A stretch of DNA of 40,241 bases from Neoconidiobolus thromboides FSU 785 (Eukaryota; Entomophthoromycota; Entomophthoromycetes; Entomophthorales; Neoconidiobolaceae), in assembly GCA_025603075.1 (NCBI GenBank), contig MU626431.1:1-40241 (forward strand). The letters run 5' to 3'. The notes under the pieces were generated by a model that did not search any database, had not been told where the DNA came from, and saw only the letters and a list, made by a program, of their open reading frames with translations. A program made the translations under genes and the position numbers. Below, piece after piece: positions 18,556-29,647 of this stretch; the stretch's first letter is position 1, and each line of letters opens with the position of its first letter.

Positions 18556-19972
18556 ATGAGTTCAACTTTAATCTCAAATGATGTTGCATTAACAGCTACT
18601 GGTAATAATGTAAATATCGAAGAAGATTTAATAGATCGATCGTATTCAGCAGGGCCAGTAGTAAGTAATAATGAAAATATAACTTTATATTATAAATAAC
18701 TCAATTAGGCTGCTTCAATATTAAATTCTTCAATTCATAGTTTGAGTGCAACTAAAGATATGAAATGGATAGTTACGGGGGGCGAAGATGCATATATTAG
18801 AAAATACGATTTTTTTTCAAGTATAAATGGTAAAGTGCCGCTTACTATGGCGCAGAGACATGCTACAGTTGATGTATGCTCAAAGGCTGGTATTATAACT
18901 TCGTATTGGGACAATCAAATCACGTTACCACAAAATAATCGACCAATAAGTGGGAATGATCCTAGATTTGAAGAGTCTTTTTCACCTGTTTACTCAATTT
19001 ATTTAGAATCAAAAGCTGTTTGGTGTTTATCTGGACTAAAGAATGGGGATATTAATTTATATACTGTTAGACATGAAGAAGGTAAATTGCATCACGTTTT
19101 TAGGGAGCATGGAGAGCCTGTATCTGTATTGAAAACATTTAATAATGAAAAAGCATTAATATCTGGATCTTGGGATAAAAGTATTAAGGTAAGTTATAAG
19201 TAAAATAGTATACAATATGATATCACAATATAATATAGTAAGTCTGATTTGTTAATTATCGCTCATTCTAGATCTGGGATTTAAATAATGGTACTAAAAT
19301 TACCGACTTAAGTTTTCATGCTAACCAAATAACATCAATTAATCACCACCCTAATAATGAAAATAATATAATTTTAAGCACATCGTTTGATGGCAATTCA
19401 TTTCTTTGGGATCTTAGAATGAAATTAAATGACATCAAAAATCAACCAATAGCGAGTATAAGTGTACCAGAAAACACTCCCAAATGGGCCCTATCATCCT
19501 GTTTTAATAAAGATGGTAATGTTATATTCACAGGCAGACGTAATTCAACGGTTGATAGCTTTGACTTAAGAATGAATAAATTCAGCAATACATTATTATT
19601 GCCAAATAGTTCTGGGGCCATCTCGGCTTTGGCATCTCACCCAATTAAAAACTTTTTAATGATTGGATCGTATGATAATTTACGAATGTGGAATCTAGAC
19701 AATAACGGTACTAATAATACTATTAATACCAACAACATAAACAATTATTTAATTCCTTATCAACTTGTTCCTGGGCATCAAACAGGAATGATATCACAGA
19801 TAGGTAAAAAAGATTATAATTCATCTATATATATTCATACTATTTTTATTAATATTAATATCATTTAGTAATTGATGATAGTGGTAAGTATATGGCCACT
19901 ACTTCAGGTAATCGTGGCTGGGAAGGTATTTCAGCCAACACTACTATATTTTATGAAATTAAGTTTAATTAA
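18556..19972 (+). CDS. SPT8: SAGA complex subunit Spt8 (WD40 protein)
   Basis: Four exons, 18556-18660, 18709-19188, 19272-19803 and 19869-19972, join in phase to 406 aa. After about 35 residues, WD40 blades begin: SIHSLSATKDMKWIVTGGEDAYIRKYDFF, WCLSGLKNGDINLYTVRHEEG and ALISGSWDKSIKIWDLNNG, then LSTSFDGNSFLWDLR, with a final RGWEG motif. The phrases YIRKYDFF, LTMAQRHATVD..SKAG and INLYTVRH are typical of Spt8. Spt8 helps SAGA deliver TBP to promoters. The yeast protein has a long acidic N-terminal extension. Here the start codon lies only a little before the propeller, so that extension is short or absent, unless a distant upstream exon was missed. The stop is 93 bp from the next gene. Confidence 0.93.
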
Positions 19973-20065
19973 ACTATATAAAAGTAGCATTTAATTGGTT
20001 GAAATTTTCATACAATATGTTTTGTTTTTTTCTATTTTATTTCTTTTACTTTATTATTATTAACA

Positions 20066-21400
20066 ATGATTAATAATGTCAATTTATTTAACTTACCAAC
20101 CAATTTGATTGGAATGATAATAGAAAACATAGATTCAAAAGAAAGATTAAACCTCAGATTAATTAGTAAATATATTAATAGTAGTATCAATAATGTAATA
20201 TTTAAACATATAGTTATTACAAACGAATCAGATTTACGAATAATTCAAAAGTACAATCATTGCATTCAACGCATTACTATTCAGGATACCAAACTAATTA
20301 GGAACGATATTCTAATTTATTTTTTATACAATTGTGAGTTTATTGATATGCTAAGTTTATGGAATGTTAACACTAGTAGTATATTTATCAAAACAATATT
20401 CAAGTTCAATTTTATTTATAACTTAAATAAAATAGTTTTAGTTGATATTGATACCAACTTAAAAGAGTGGAAATATTTTTACAAATTAAATAATTTACAA
20501 TCTATTACAATAACAAACACCAACAGAAACTGCTATAGATTTGATTTTAACTTATTATGTCATTTTAGTTGTAAACAATTAAAACATTTTGAAATGAACA
20601 ATGTTGAATTGCATAAAAGTTTACTACTAATATTATATACTAAGTTCCCAAATTTAGTAACACTAAAGTTAAATGGCAGTATTGGTAAAAGTAGATTATT
20701 TAGTAATAGCGAAATAGTATTTAAACAATTGAAGATACTGATATTAAACATTAAGTTTACTACTAATAATGGTTGGGGAACTATCACACCAAGTCAAGAT
20801 CAACTACCAAATTTAACTGACTTAAGCTTATTCGAAAGTCAAACCTTAACAGAAATAACAAATAAAAAGATCGTAACATCTTTTATAGATAGCAAATGGA
20901 GTAACGTAAAAAACCTTCATTTAAATGTTTATTCATTATTACCTCGTGATAAATTTAACTTTGCTTTTCCAAAAATAACCAAACTAGTACTTAATGGATC
21001 TACTGGCGTAATGAATATAAAGACAAAATATTATTACCAGTTGATATTTGAATATGGAAAAAAGATAAAAGAGTTAGTTATGATTAATAACATATTTGGT
21101 GTTGACACAGTTCCATTTAATCCTTTAAATCTCCACTTAAAAAGTATCACTTTTCAAGGGTGTCAAATTGATGATAAGTATTTTTTTACCTGGTTTGTTA
21201 ATCGTTTTAAAAGTTTAGCTTCCATTTCCTTTATTGATTGTCTTTTTGCTCAAGAGGTGTTATTGCCCTTTAAGCCTATCCAAACGAAATCAATTCTTAT
21301 ATATATTAAGAATACTAATCTATCTTATCATTTTATTCATTCCATTTATAGTTCACTTAAACAATTCACTTTTATTATTGATGACAAAATCATGGAATAA
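20066..21400 (+). CDS. F-box/leucine-rich-repeat-like protein
   Basis: A single-exon ORF of 444 aa. Residues of about 6-45 fit an F-box: NLFNLPTNLIGMIIENIDSKE, then LNLRLISKYINSSI. The remainder is Leu/Ile/Asn-rich with irregular L..L.I/L..N repeats (for example LKHFEMNNVELH, LVTLKLNG and LKILILN), as in ribonuclease-inhibitor-like folds. F-box proteins bring substrates to SCF ubiquitin ligases through Skp1. The substrate is unknown. Large families of such proteins occur in some early-diverging fungi, where members evolve fast. It sits 93 bp after SPT8 and 104 bp before the Rsc7-PHD gene on the same strand. Confidence 0.75.
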   Translation: MINNVNLFNLPTNLIGMIIENIDSKERLNLRLISKYINSSINNVIFKHIVITNESDLRIIQKYNHCIQRITIQDTKLIRNDILIYFLYNCEFIDMLSLWNVNTSSIFIKTIFKFNFIYNLNKIVLVDIDTNLKEWKYFYKLNNLQSITITNTNRNCYRFDFNLLCHFSCKQLKHFEMNNVELHKSLLLILYTKFPNLVTLKLNGSIGKSRLFSNSEIVFKQLKILILNIKFTTNNGWGTITPSQDQLPNLTDLSLFESQTLTEITNKKIVTSFIDSKWSNVKNLHLNVYSLLPRDKFNFAFPKITKLVLNGSTGVMNIKTKYYYQLIFEYGKKIKELVMINNIFGVDTVPFNPLNLHLKSITFQGCQIDDKYFFTWFVNRFKSLASISFIDCLFAQEVLLPFKPIQTKSILIYIKNTNLSYHFIHSIYSSLKQFTFIIDDKIME

Positions 21401-21504
21401 AGCTGAATTCCCATAATAACTCAATAAAACGTGATTGGTCTAAATAATTTGATTTAAGCATTTTCTAAAAATTTATTTTATTATTATTAAGCATAATAAT
21501 TAGT

Positions 21505-23642
21505 ATGAGAGAAACAAGATCAAAAGCGAAAGCAAAAAATATCGAAAAAGAAAAAAGGGAGCAAATTGTAGAAGAAGTAGAAGAGGATGTAAGTAATCGG
21601 AGGATCACTAGAAGTAGAAAGAAATCAAAATTAAAGGTAGAAAAAAGTAATAAAAAGAAGAAGGAAAAGCAAGTAGAAGTAATTGAAGAACAAGAAGAAG
21701 AAATAGTCGAAGAAGAAGAATTTGAAGACATAGAAGAGGAGGAACAAGAAGAGGAACCAATAGAAGAAGCGGAGATAAAGGAAAGAAAATTAAAAATAGA
21801 AATAGTGATACCTAAAAAAAGACCAGGCAGAAAATCAAAGCATACTCTGCAGCTTGAAAAAGATAATGAAATTAATCAAAGTTTTATAAACAATAAGGAA
21901 GAAGAGTACCCGATAGACGATATTGGAGAAAAAAAGATTAAGGGGGATGGTTCATTGGTAGGAAATAGGAAGTATTCTATTGAGACGTTTTATTTAAATT
22001 CTAAACCTGGAAAACTATTTACATTAATTAGTACTTTGATAAAGAATTTGAAAATAAAAGAAAGAAGCCAGTTTTTTAGAATGTTTCCAAAGGTCAATAA
22101 GATAAGCACAACCCAAGATGATAGAGAAGAGTTATTTGAAATAGGATTGATACCAGCAAGTCGAAGAAGCTTACCAGTGAACATATTATTAGTAAAAACA
22201 GCTTTCGCTTATTTTGGACATTATATAATTATTGATGGGGAGAAAGTCAAGGATGATTATTATGAAAATCCGGAGAATTCATTATGTAAAGAATATGAGA
22301 ATTATTTGACTTTCATTGAAAATGAAGAAGAAACCACTGAAACAATTAATAATGTTGAACAGATATCCGAAAAGACGTTTATTTATGAATCAAAGATTGA
22401 ATTCAATAACAATAACATAAAAGAGTCATTATATAAATCATGCAATTCATTCAATACTTATTTAAATTTATTTCGTAATAAAAATAAACAATTCTATGAA
22501 CCACATACAAATTTATTTCATTATCCAATAAAAACAAATCAAAACAATAATGATCTAACTATTCAAAAGAATAAGGATAAATATCCCATATCATTAACAT
22601 TAACACAAAAGCAATTATCCTTTCCGATTCATAGTACAAGGTATGGACATTCGTTAACTGAAAATGAAACACAATTTATAAAAAAGTCAAATACACATTC
22701 AAACGCTTTAATAACCAACAATAGTAATATATTAGTACCAAATATAAGTGTAAAAAATTATAAAAGCTATTTGAATAATAATAAAATAACAATTAATAAC
22801 AATAATAACAATATTAATTACAATAATAATAGTATCATTATAAATAAGAAAGATACTCCAACGAAAGCTTCATCTCCAGCTGTAACTATTCCTCCTGACA
22901 GAAAAATGTGTGGGTTTTATTCAAAAACAACTGGAATGCCATGTACTTATATGATTCCACTTAAAAATCAAGGGTGTCGATATCACAAAAATTTACCAGA
23001 AAGTGAGAGATTTGCTAATAGCAATTTTAATGTTACAACAATAGATAAAGATCAAAATGATAGTAATAATAATGATAATATTATTCAAAATGAAGATAAG
23101 AATGAAGATAATAATAATGATTCTATAATTACTACTGATAATAATATTAATATATTAAATGAAATTGATAATAAATTATGCGTACATTGTAAAACAATTA
23201 TTGCTCCACTTTCTGCATTACAGGATACTAATGATATCGAAGAAATGAGTGAAAATGAAAATAGTAGACCATCGAGGAAACGCAAAGTAAATAGAGAAGA
23301 AATAGTTATATGTTCAGAATGCAAATCAACACATCATTTATGGTGTATTCAGATTAGTGATCCGATTGTTTATACTAAAATGAAACAATATGATTGGGTA
23401 TGCAATGAATGTAAAAAATGTTTGAAATGTCATTCCATGGAAAACGAAGATTCACTTTTAATTTGTGATGGATGTGATAAACCATTTCATATGGCATGTT
23501 GTGAACCTCCCATTTTAAATATACCTAAAGGTAAATAAATATTATATTATATTATATTATATTATATTATGATGTATCAAAATAGTCAACTAATTAATTT
23601 AATATAGGTGGTTGGCTTTGTACCTTTTGTGAAAAAAACTGA
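21505..23642 (+). CDS. Rsc7/Swp82-domain chromatin remodelling protein with tandem PHD fingers
   Basis: Two exons, 21505-23530 and 23608-23642, join in phase to 686 aa. Residues 1-100 are highly charged, basic then acidic. K-R-P-G-R-K-S-K at 105-112 is AT-hook-like. Residues of about 148-254 match the Rsc7/Swp82 domain: LVGNRKYSIETFYL, then LFEIGLIPASRRSLPVNILLVKTAF, then DGEKVKDDYYE. An Asn-rich spacer follows. A C-x-x-H cluster near 467-495 (CGFY, PCTY, GCRYH) resembles the C3H-type zinc motif of KANSL2/INO80D. At the C-terminus there is a tandem PHD module: CVHC, CSEC, HLWC and CNEC; then CLKC, CDGCDKPFHMAC and WLCTFC. The last finger is completed only by the small second exon. RSC or SWI/SNF membership is inferred from the domain. 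Confidence 0.85.
23541..23570. repeat. (ATTAT)6 pentanucleotide microsatellite in an intron
   Basis: Six perfect ATTAT units lie just after the donor of the 77-nt intron of the Rsc7-PHD gene (23531-23607). Length changes would alter the intron size, not the protein. Confidence 0.9.
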
Positions 23643-24120
23643 TTATTTTAATCGTTATAAATTTATTAAATAATAAATTTAATTAAGAGTTAATTATGAC
23701 CGCAACATTTCAACTATTCTTCAGAATACTATTAATAACCTAAGTTTTATTATTTAGTATAGTGGTTTTGTTAAATTTTATCTTCTATTTATTTTGATTA
23801 TATGAAGCATCTTAATATTTACATCAAAAATGCGGTTTAGAATATTATTTATAGAGATATAAAGAATAGTTACTATTAAACATTAATCAATTTTTAAATC
23901 TATATTTTAAATAGATTTGGTTTTAGATTGTATACTGTGGAACATAAAGAGCATTTTATGAAATTAATTCAGATTTCCTTCCAAATAGCAGAAAACATTA
24001 ATTCAAAGAATAAAGCGCCAACAACATATAAATAATATACATTCCTTAACTATATAATATTCTATTCTTATTTAGAACTGAAAGTTTATATTTTATATTC
24101 ATATAATTTGGTTATCTGCT
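23643..24120. other. Intergenic, nothing recognised
   Basis: About 480 bases of AT-rich sequence after the Rsc7-PHD gene, leading into the kelch pseudogene. No feature was seen. Confidence 0.55.
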
Positions 24121-25240
24121 TTACCACCTAATATTTACGGTGGGAGTTGTCAATTAATAATACATTATGTTATCTAAGTAGAGTGACTACTGAGATTGGT
24201 GATCGAGAGATCAAAAGTAAAAGTGTATACTGATTAAAATTATTTAACGGGCTTGATTTATAGGTTGAGCTTCATAAGCTGTGGGAAGAGATAGTCAAAT
24301 ATAGTTTCCAGAGGATAAGTATTTTGGCTGTGAAATATATTAGTAAAACAAACTAGATAATCATATTTGGCGGTAAAAATGATTTAATCAAAAAAGTTTT
24401 CAATAATTTGACTCAAATACTCAAACTTGAGTTTAAGTTAACAAGCAATGTCTAATTTTCATACAGATGATTTTCTTATAAGTCACGAATAAAAGTGGGG
24501 TTACACAATGACTTGGTGGAAAATATGTTGAGACTTTTTGGGCGTGAGACAGTATTTGATAAAAATTGATCTAGTTCTTATATATTAGACTCTCTGCCTT
24601 TTTTAATACTTTAGATGCGGTATATGGTCTTTTTCTAAAGCTAAAGCAGTAAGTAAATGATATACAGTTCAGTTACGTACAAGGGTTTCATATATGATTA
24701 ATAATTCAAATGCTAATACTAATGAATTAGTTCCAGTCCAAACAATAATGTCATATGATTATTCAATAGCAAAATGAGAAACAAAAACAATAACTAGAGA
24801 TGTGCCAGAGAGTTGGTTTAGTCCAACTTTTATTGTATTCTTTAATACAATTTATTTTGCAGAAAGTGCAGCCAACTCTGATTATTTAAATTTTTCAGGT
24901 AAATGATACATAGTTTAAACTTAAATGTCTTTATTTAGAAAAAATTATCAAATTGGGTGCATTTATTAATATTTATTTAGATTGTCTAGTCTATTATAAT
25001 GATCATCTAATCATCTCTTTTGGTTATTAAAGCGGAGGAGGGGTCAACAAATGACTCAACTAATTAATGTTAAATCTTGGGAAAGCGCTTATGTTTTACC
25101 TAAGCTAAAGCAAACCAACGACTCAGTTAATAATTTGCCTGTAACTATTGGTTGTATTATTGGTGCAGTAATTGTTTTAATAATAACAATGCTAATAGTA
25201 AGAGGGTCCTTGTTTGAATTCAAATTCAACACAATATAAC
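24121..25240 (+). pseudogene. Decayed kelch-repeat membrane protein
   Basis: No continuous frame exists, but plus-strand fragments look like a fungal kelch-propeller protein with a membrane anchor. In order: a LPPNIYGGSC stretch near 24122; a kelch strand IIIFGGKND near 24357-24384, preceded by an in-frame TAG; and a fragment ending SWFSPTFIVFFNTIYF near 24810-24862. Then comes another kelch strand, DCLVYYNDHLIISFGY, at 24981-25028, followed by a stop. Last is a frame from 25051 with INVKSWESAYVLPKL and a transmembrane helix (IGCIIGAVIVLIITMLIV), ending at 25239. Stops and frame changes separate the pieces. The TM-containing tail of 62 codons is the only long open part. Identification rests on motif resemblance, and the boundaries are approximate. 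Confidence 0.6.
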
Positions 25241-25386
25241 TAAAAGTTATGGTTTAACATATTTATGTAATACTATAAATACAATAAAACAAAACGTAAA
25301 AAATAAAAAACTAGTACTTTTGAGAATTTATTAAAATTTAAATGAAAGTTAAAATAATATTATATAAAACTTCTTTTTTATATTTC

Positions 25387-28300
25387 TTATTTTTGGGTTG
25401 AAATTATAGTAATAATTTGATCTTTAGCTAACAAAGTATTCTCTTCTGAACCACAGATAATAATGGCTGTGCCATCAGAAAATGGAGAGTTATCACCTTT
25501 ACGACGTGAGTTATTATTATTAGATGGAAGTTCAATTTCACATTTGGTTTCTGCACGAATTTGATTAATTGTACTTCCCCCTCTTCCTACAATAAGTCCA
25601 TGTGTAGAAGGGTGTGAATAAAGACGAATGACGTGGTTTTTATCTTTTATATCTTTATATAATTTTTCAAGATACTTTTTAGCTTTAGCAATATTATCAT
25701 TAGAGCCCTTTAATACCCAACTAATTTCTTTAGCTCCATCAGGGTATACTATTTGCTCAAACATGACTTTTGATACTTCATCATCGATACGTGCAACATT
25801 TCCATTAGTTTGATCATGGCTTTTAAATTCAGGTTTAGGTACTATTGGTGTATCCACATTGATTTGGAATTCGTTACGGAGTTTACGAATAGTACTATTA
25901 CCGCGTCCTAAAAGTGAATGGTGGAATTTTTGTGGGAAGTCAAAAGATTCGTTGACTGGAATTCGACTAAGTAGATCTTTCTTGACTGCTTCACAGTTTT
26001 CAAGATTTCCAGAAATAGTAATTATAGAAGCTTCTGGACCTTTAGAATCACGACGAGGGAAATTTAAGTCTACTTCGTATTTGTTCATAAGTGATTTTAT
26101 AATAGCACCACCACGACCTATAAGGGTTGCATGGTGTTCTGGATCAATTTCGACAGTGATAGTATTGATATTTTCAAGAGCTGACGAAGCTTGTTTAAGC
26201 GCATCAATCACTTTGGCAACTATTTCTTTGTCGCCTTTTACAGTGACTGTATCATCATCTTTACCTTTAGGGAATTTCACCATATTAGCATTAACTTCTG
26301 GGTCAGAACTATCGAGACCTTGAACTTTTGCAACAAGTTGGCGGATTCGGCTACCGCCTGGGCCAATTAAATTGGAGTGAAATTTATTTGGAATAATGAC
26401 TTGCTCAGTGACTTTTTGTTCCATTTCAGAAACTATTTTAAGGATCCTTTTTTGGGCTTCCTTAATTCCACTTTTTGTTCCAAGGATGGTGATATCAGAT
26501 TCGCCTTCAGATTCCTCTTTTTTATCGATATCAATACGGGTATTTGTTTCATCTTTTATTAAATTAATATTAATGCCGTTGCGACCAAGGATATGCGGAA
26601 GGAAACGTTTAGCTACTTTAAAGTTTACTTTATTGTTGTTTTCACGTTCAAATTCAACAATTTCCATAATTTCAGCTTTAGCTTCAGATACTCCTCTCTT
26701 ACCACCTTTAATCAATAATTCGTCCTTTCCTATTTGAACTTTAGGTGCTTGTTTATCATTTTCTTCTTCATTTTCATTATCGCTAATTGATTTGATACTT
26801 GCAGGAAATTTAATAAACACATTGTATTTCTCCTCAAGCCTCTTTACATATTTTCCTTGGGCACCTATAATTGAACGATGATATTGACTTGGTACACGTA
26901 TCTTTTCTTCAGTATGATCTGCTAATTTTTCAACTTGTGAAATAATTTCATGTTTGACTTTATCGGCATTTTGTTGAACTCCTTGAACCTTTACAGTGGT
27001 TTCACTGTTTGACGATTTATCCATTTCAATTTTTACATCATAGTTTTGTTTAAGTTTATTAATATTTGAACCATTTCTGCCTACAATATGAGATGAATGT
27101 TTGGTAGGAATTGTGAATGAAGTTGAATAAGAGCGTGCCTTTTCATAATCTTCCATTTCAACTGCTAATTTTTCTAACTCCTTTGAAATTCGTTCAATTT
27201 CGCTTGATGGACCAGAAATAGATATTTGATTTGGGCTGAGACCTTCTGTAGTAAACAAGATATGTTCTGGTAAATTAAATCCAGTAATAGGTTTACTGCC
27301 AAAGGAAATCAATACCTTTGATTCTCCAAGTTTTCCTATAATCGATTCAAGGGTGCTTCCATTTGGTCCAATAATATGACGATGTATTTTGTTTGGTACA
27401 GTTACTGCTTTGCTATCGATATTAAGTAACCCACTAATGTCTTTTTCGATTTGAGCTTTAACTTCTGATAAAGCTTTTTTGTCAGATTTTGGAGAGAATA
27501 GAGTAATTGAAGTAGTGTTGAGATTAGAGCCTGGGACGATCACTTGAATATTATATTTACTATTTGCTTGTTCTAATTTTGCATTTTCAACTCCTTTAAT
27601 ATAGTTATGTAATTCCTTGGGGATAGTAAGTGAAGCAAAACAAGTAGGTGGGAGTGCTTTTATATGAGATTCAAGTGAAGCTTTGGCTTTTTGCACATCT
27701 TCTTTAACCTTACCAATAATGTCGATTTTTCCGGTAGGCTTATTTACAAAGGGGATCTGAACTTGAACTTTATGCTTTTTTTCTAATTCTTGTATATAAG
27801 AAGTGGTACTAAAATAAGTATAAAGTGAGCTGAGATAATTTTCAACTGATTTATGTAATTTCTCAACATCAATAGTTGAAGCTTGTGCGGAGTTTGCCTT
27901 TTCCATTAATAAAGCAACTGATTGTGCAAGTTTTTCACTTGGGCCAATAATAGTTACTTTATTTGATAGATTGGAAGCTTCTGGAATCCTTACGATACAT
28001 CCTTAATTTGTTAATAAAGCTAAAAAAAATATTTCTATGATTTACCTGAAGCAGCAAAAAAATCTTTTAAATTAGCGCCATTGGGACCAATTAAGAAACA
28101 ATGCTTGGACTTTGGGATAGAAATAGTAAGATCAGAGATATCGTCTTTTAAATTTTCATATGCTTCCAAAATAGTACTTTTGGTCTTACTTAAAGATTCC
28201 TTTGCACCTAATATGACAATTGGATGATCATCTTGAATAAGATTACTTTGGTTTTCAAAAACAAAGGGAACTTTGACTTCAACTGAAGAATCAGATAAGT

Positions 28301-29359
28301 AAGATTTTAATAACGAGCCTTTTGGCCCTGCTAAAAATGGATAGTGTGTAGCGGGAATTTCAGTAATCTTTAATTCAACTTTAACGGCCTTAAAATGAGA
28401 TAATTAAATTTATATATATAAGAAAGACTAGCTTATATTTACCTTTTCACGAATGATACTTTCAATCTCCCTTTTAGCTTCTTGAACCCCAGATAACTCA
28501 CCAACAATGCTAACTTCAATATATGAATCTTCTTCGTCGCCATCTTCATTTTCTCTAGGTGGGACCGTGATATTTGTCATAGTTTTTTGTTGAAGCTGAG
28601 CAAGGTTTCTACCTTTAGAACCAAGGATGAAACGAGTAATATTCGAAGGCACACTGATAGTAGCACTTGTCTATATGTCGTTAGTACCTAATAAATTAAA
28701 AAACAAAAGGTTACTTTAGGTGCAACTCCGGCTTTAATTTCACGTTCTGCTTTTGGTACTTTATCTGGGTGACCTTTAATAATGAAAGTTGTAATTCCAG
28801 AAATTTTTGAGCTAGAAACATTAATGTTAACACCAAAACGTTTTTGGACTTTTTGAACTGTTTCTCTTAATTGATTAGAGTTTTGGGTACTCTGACCCAA
28901 CTTAAGGTTAAGGGTTTGAGATACTATTTCACTATTTCTTGCACTTGGCTTAGAGGTAGGAGTAGAGATAGGGGTGACATGTTTCTTTGAGGCCCAGGCA
29001 GATGAAACTTTGGGGTTTGCAGATCCAAGTGAAGGAAACAAAGAATCAGAGTTTAGATCAGGGACAGCTTTATTTTTGTTTTGTTTCTTTTTTTCTTGGA
29101 CTACAGGCTTTTTTTCACCATAAATATCATATTCATCTAAATTATCCACGGTATTACTATAAGCTAAACCATCAGAGTCATCAAGAAAGTCATTAGATGA
29201 TGATTGAACAAAAGAGTTTAATCCATTATGTGCGTCTTCATGGCTTAATTTAATAAAGTCTTCAACATCAATATCGAGGCGTTGGGTGGCAGCATTCATT
29301 GCATCGATTTCATTATCATTATATTGATGACCAAGGGTGGTTTGGGTACGAGAATCCAT
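25387..29359 (-). CDS. SCP160: Vigilin/Scp160 multi-KH RNA-binding protein
   Basis: Four exons, 29359-28715, 28670-28443, 28388-28046 and 28001-25387, join in phase to 1276 aa. After a disordered N-terminus of about 150 residues the protein is an almost unbroken array of KH domains. GxxG loops are visible as GSKG, GPKG, GPNG (twice), GRNG (twice), GAQG, GPGG and GRGG (twice). One GRGN variant and some loops without the motif are also present, as in vigilins. There are thus at least eleven recognisable KH units, and the length matches yeast Scp160 (about 1220 aa) and human HDLBP (about 1270 aa). These proteins bind many mRNAs and ribosomes at the ER and influence codon-dependent translation. 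Small upstream exons each carry one or two KH units, while the last exon carries most of the array. Confidence 0.95.
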
Positions 29360-29647
29360 TTTAGATATAATCTAATAAGAGGTAATTATTTAACCTTCAA
29401 AATGTGAAGAAATTATAAAATATTGAATTTTTAATTTATGGTAATCATCAAAATTAATTGACCAATTAATTAAATGTTTGGTAAATTTCGAGATTTTTAA
29501 TTTTAGCCAATAAAATTTAGTTTCGTTTCAAATATATTTTTAAAAAACAAACATTTAAATAGTGATGAAATAAATAAAGCTTTATTTACTAATAATAATA
29601 AAAAGTATCTAATATAATAGTGTTTTTAGTATAATGTATATTTTTAT

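Noticed and set aside
21465-21731. Ser-rich 88-aa minus-strand frame
   Set aside because: It is the antisense of the Glu/Lys-rich N-terminus of the Rsc7-PHD protein.
25628-26737. Plus-strand frames of up to 154 aa inside the vigilin gene
   Set aside because: They are antisense to the KH-repeat array; the composition mirrors the opposite strand and there is no family resemblance.
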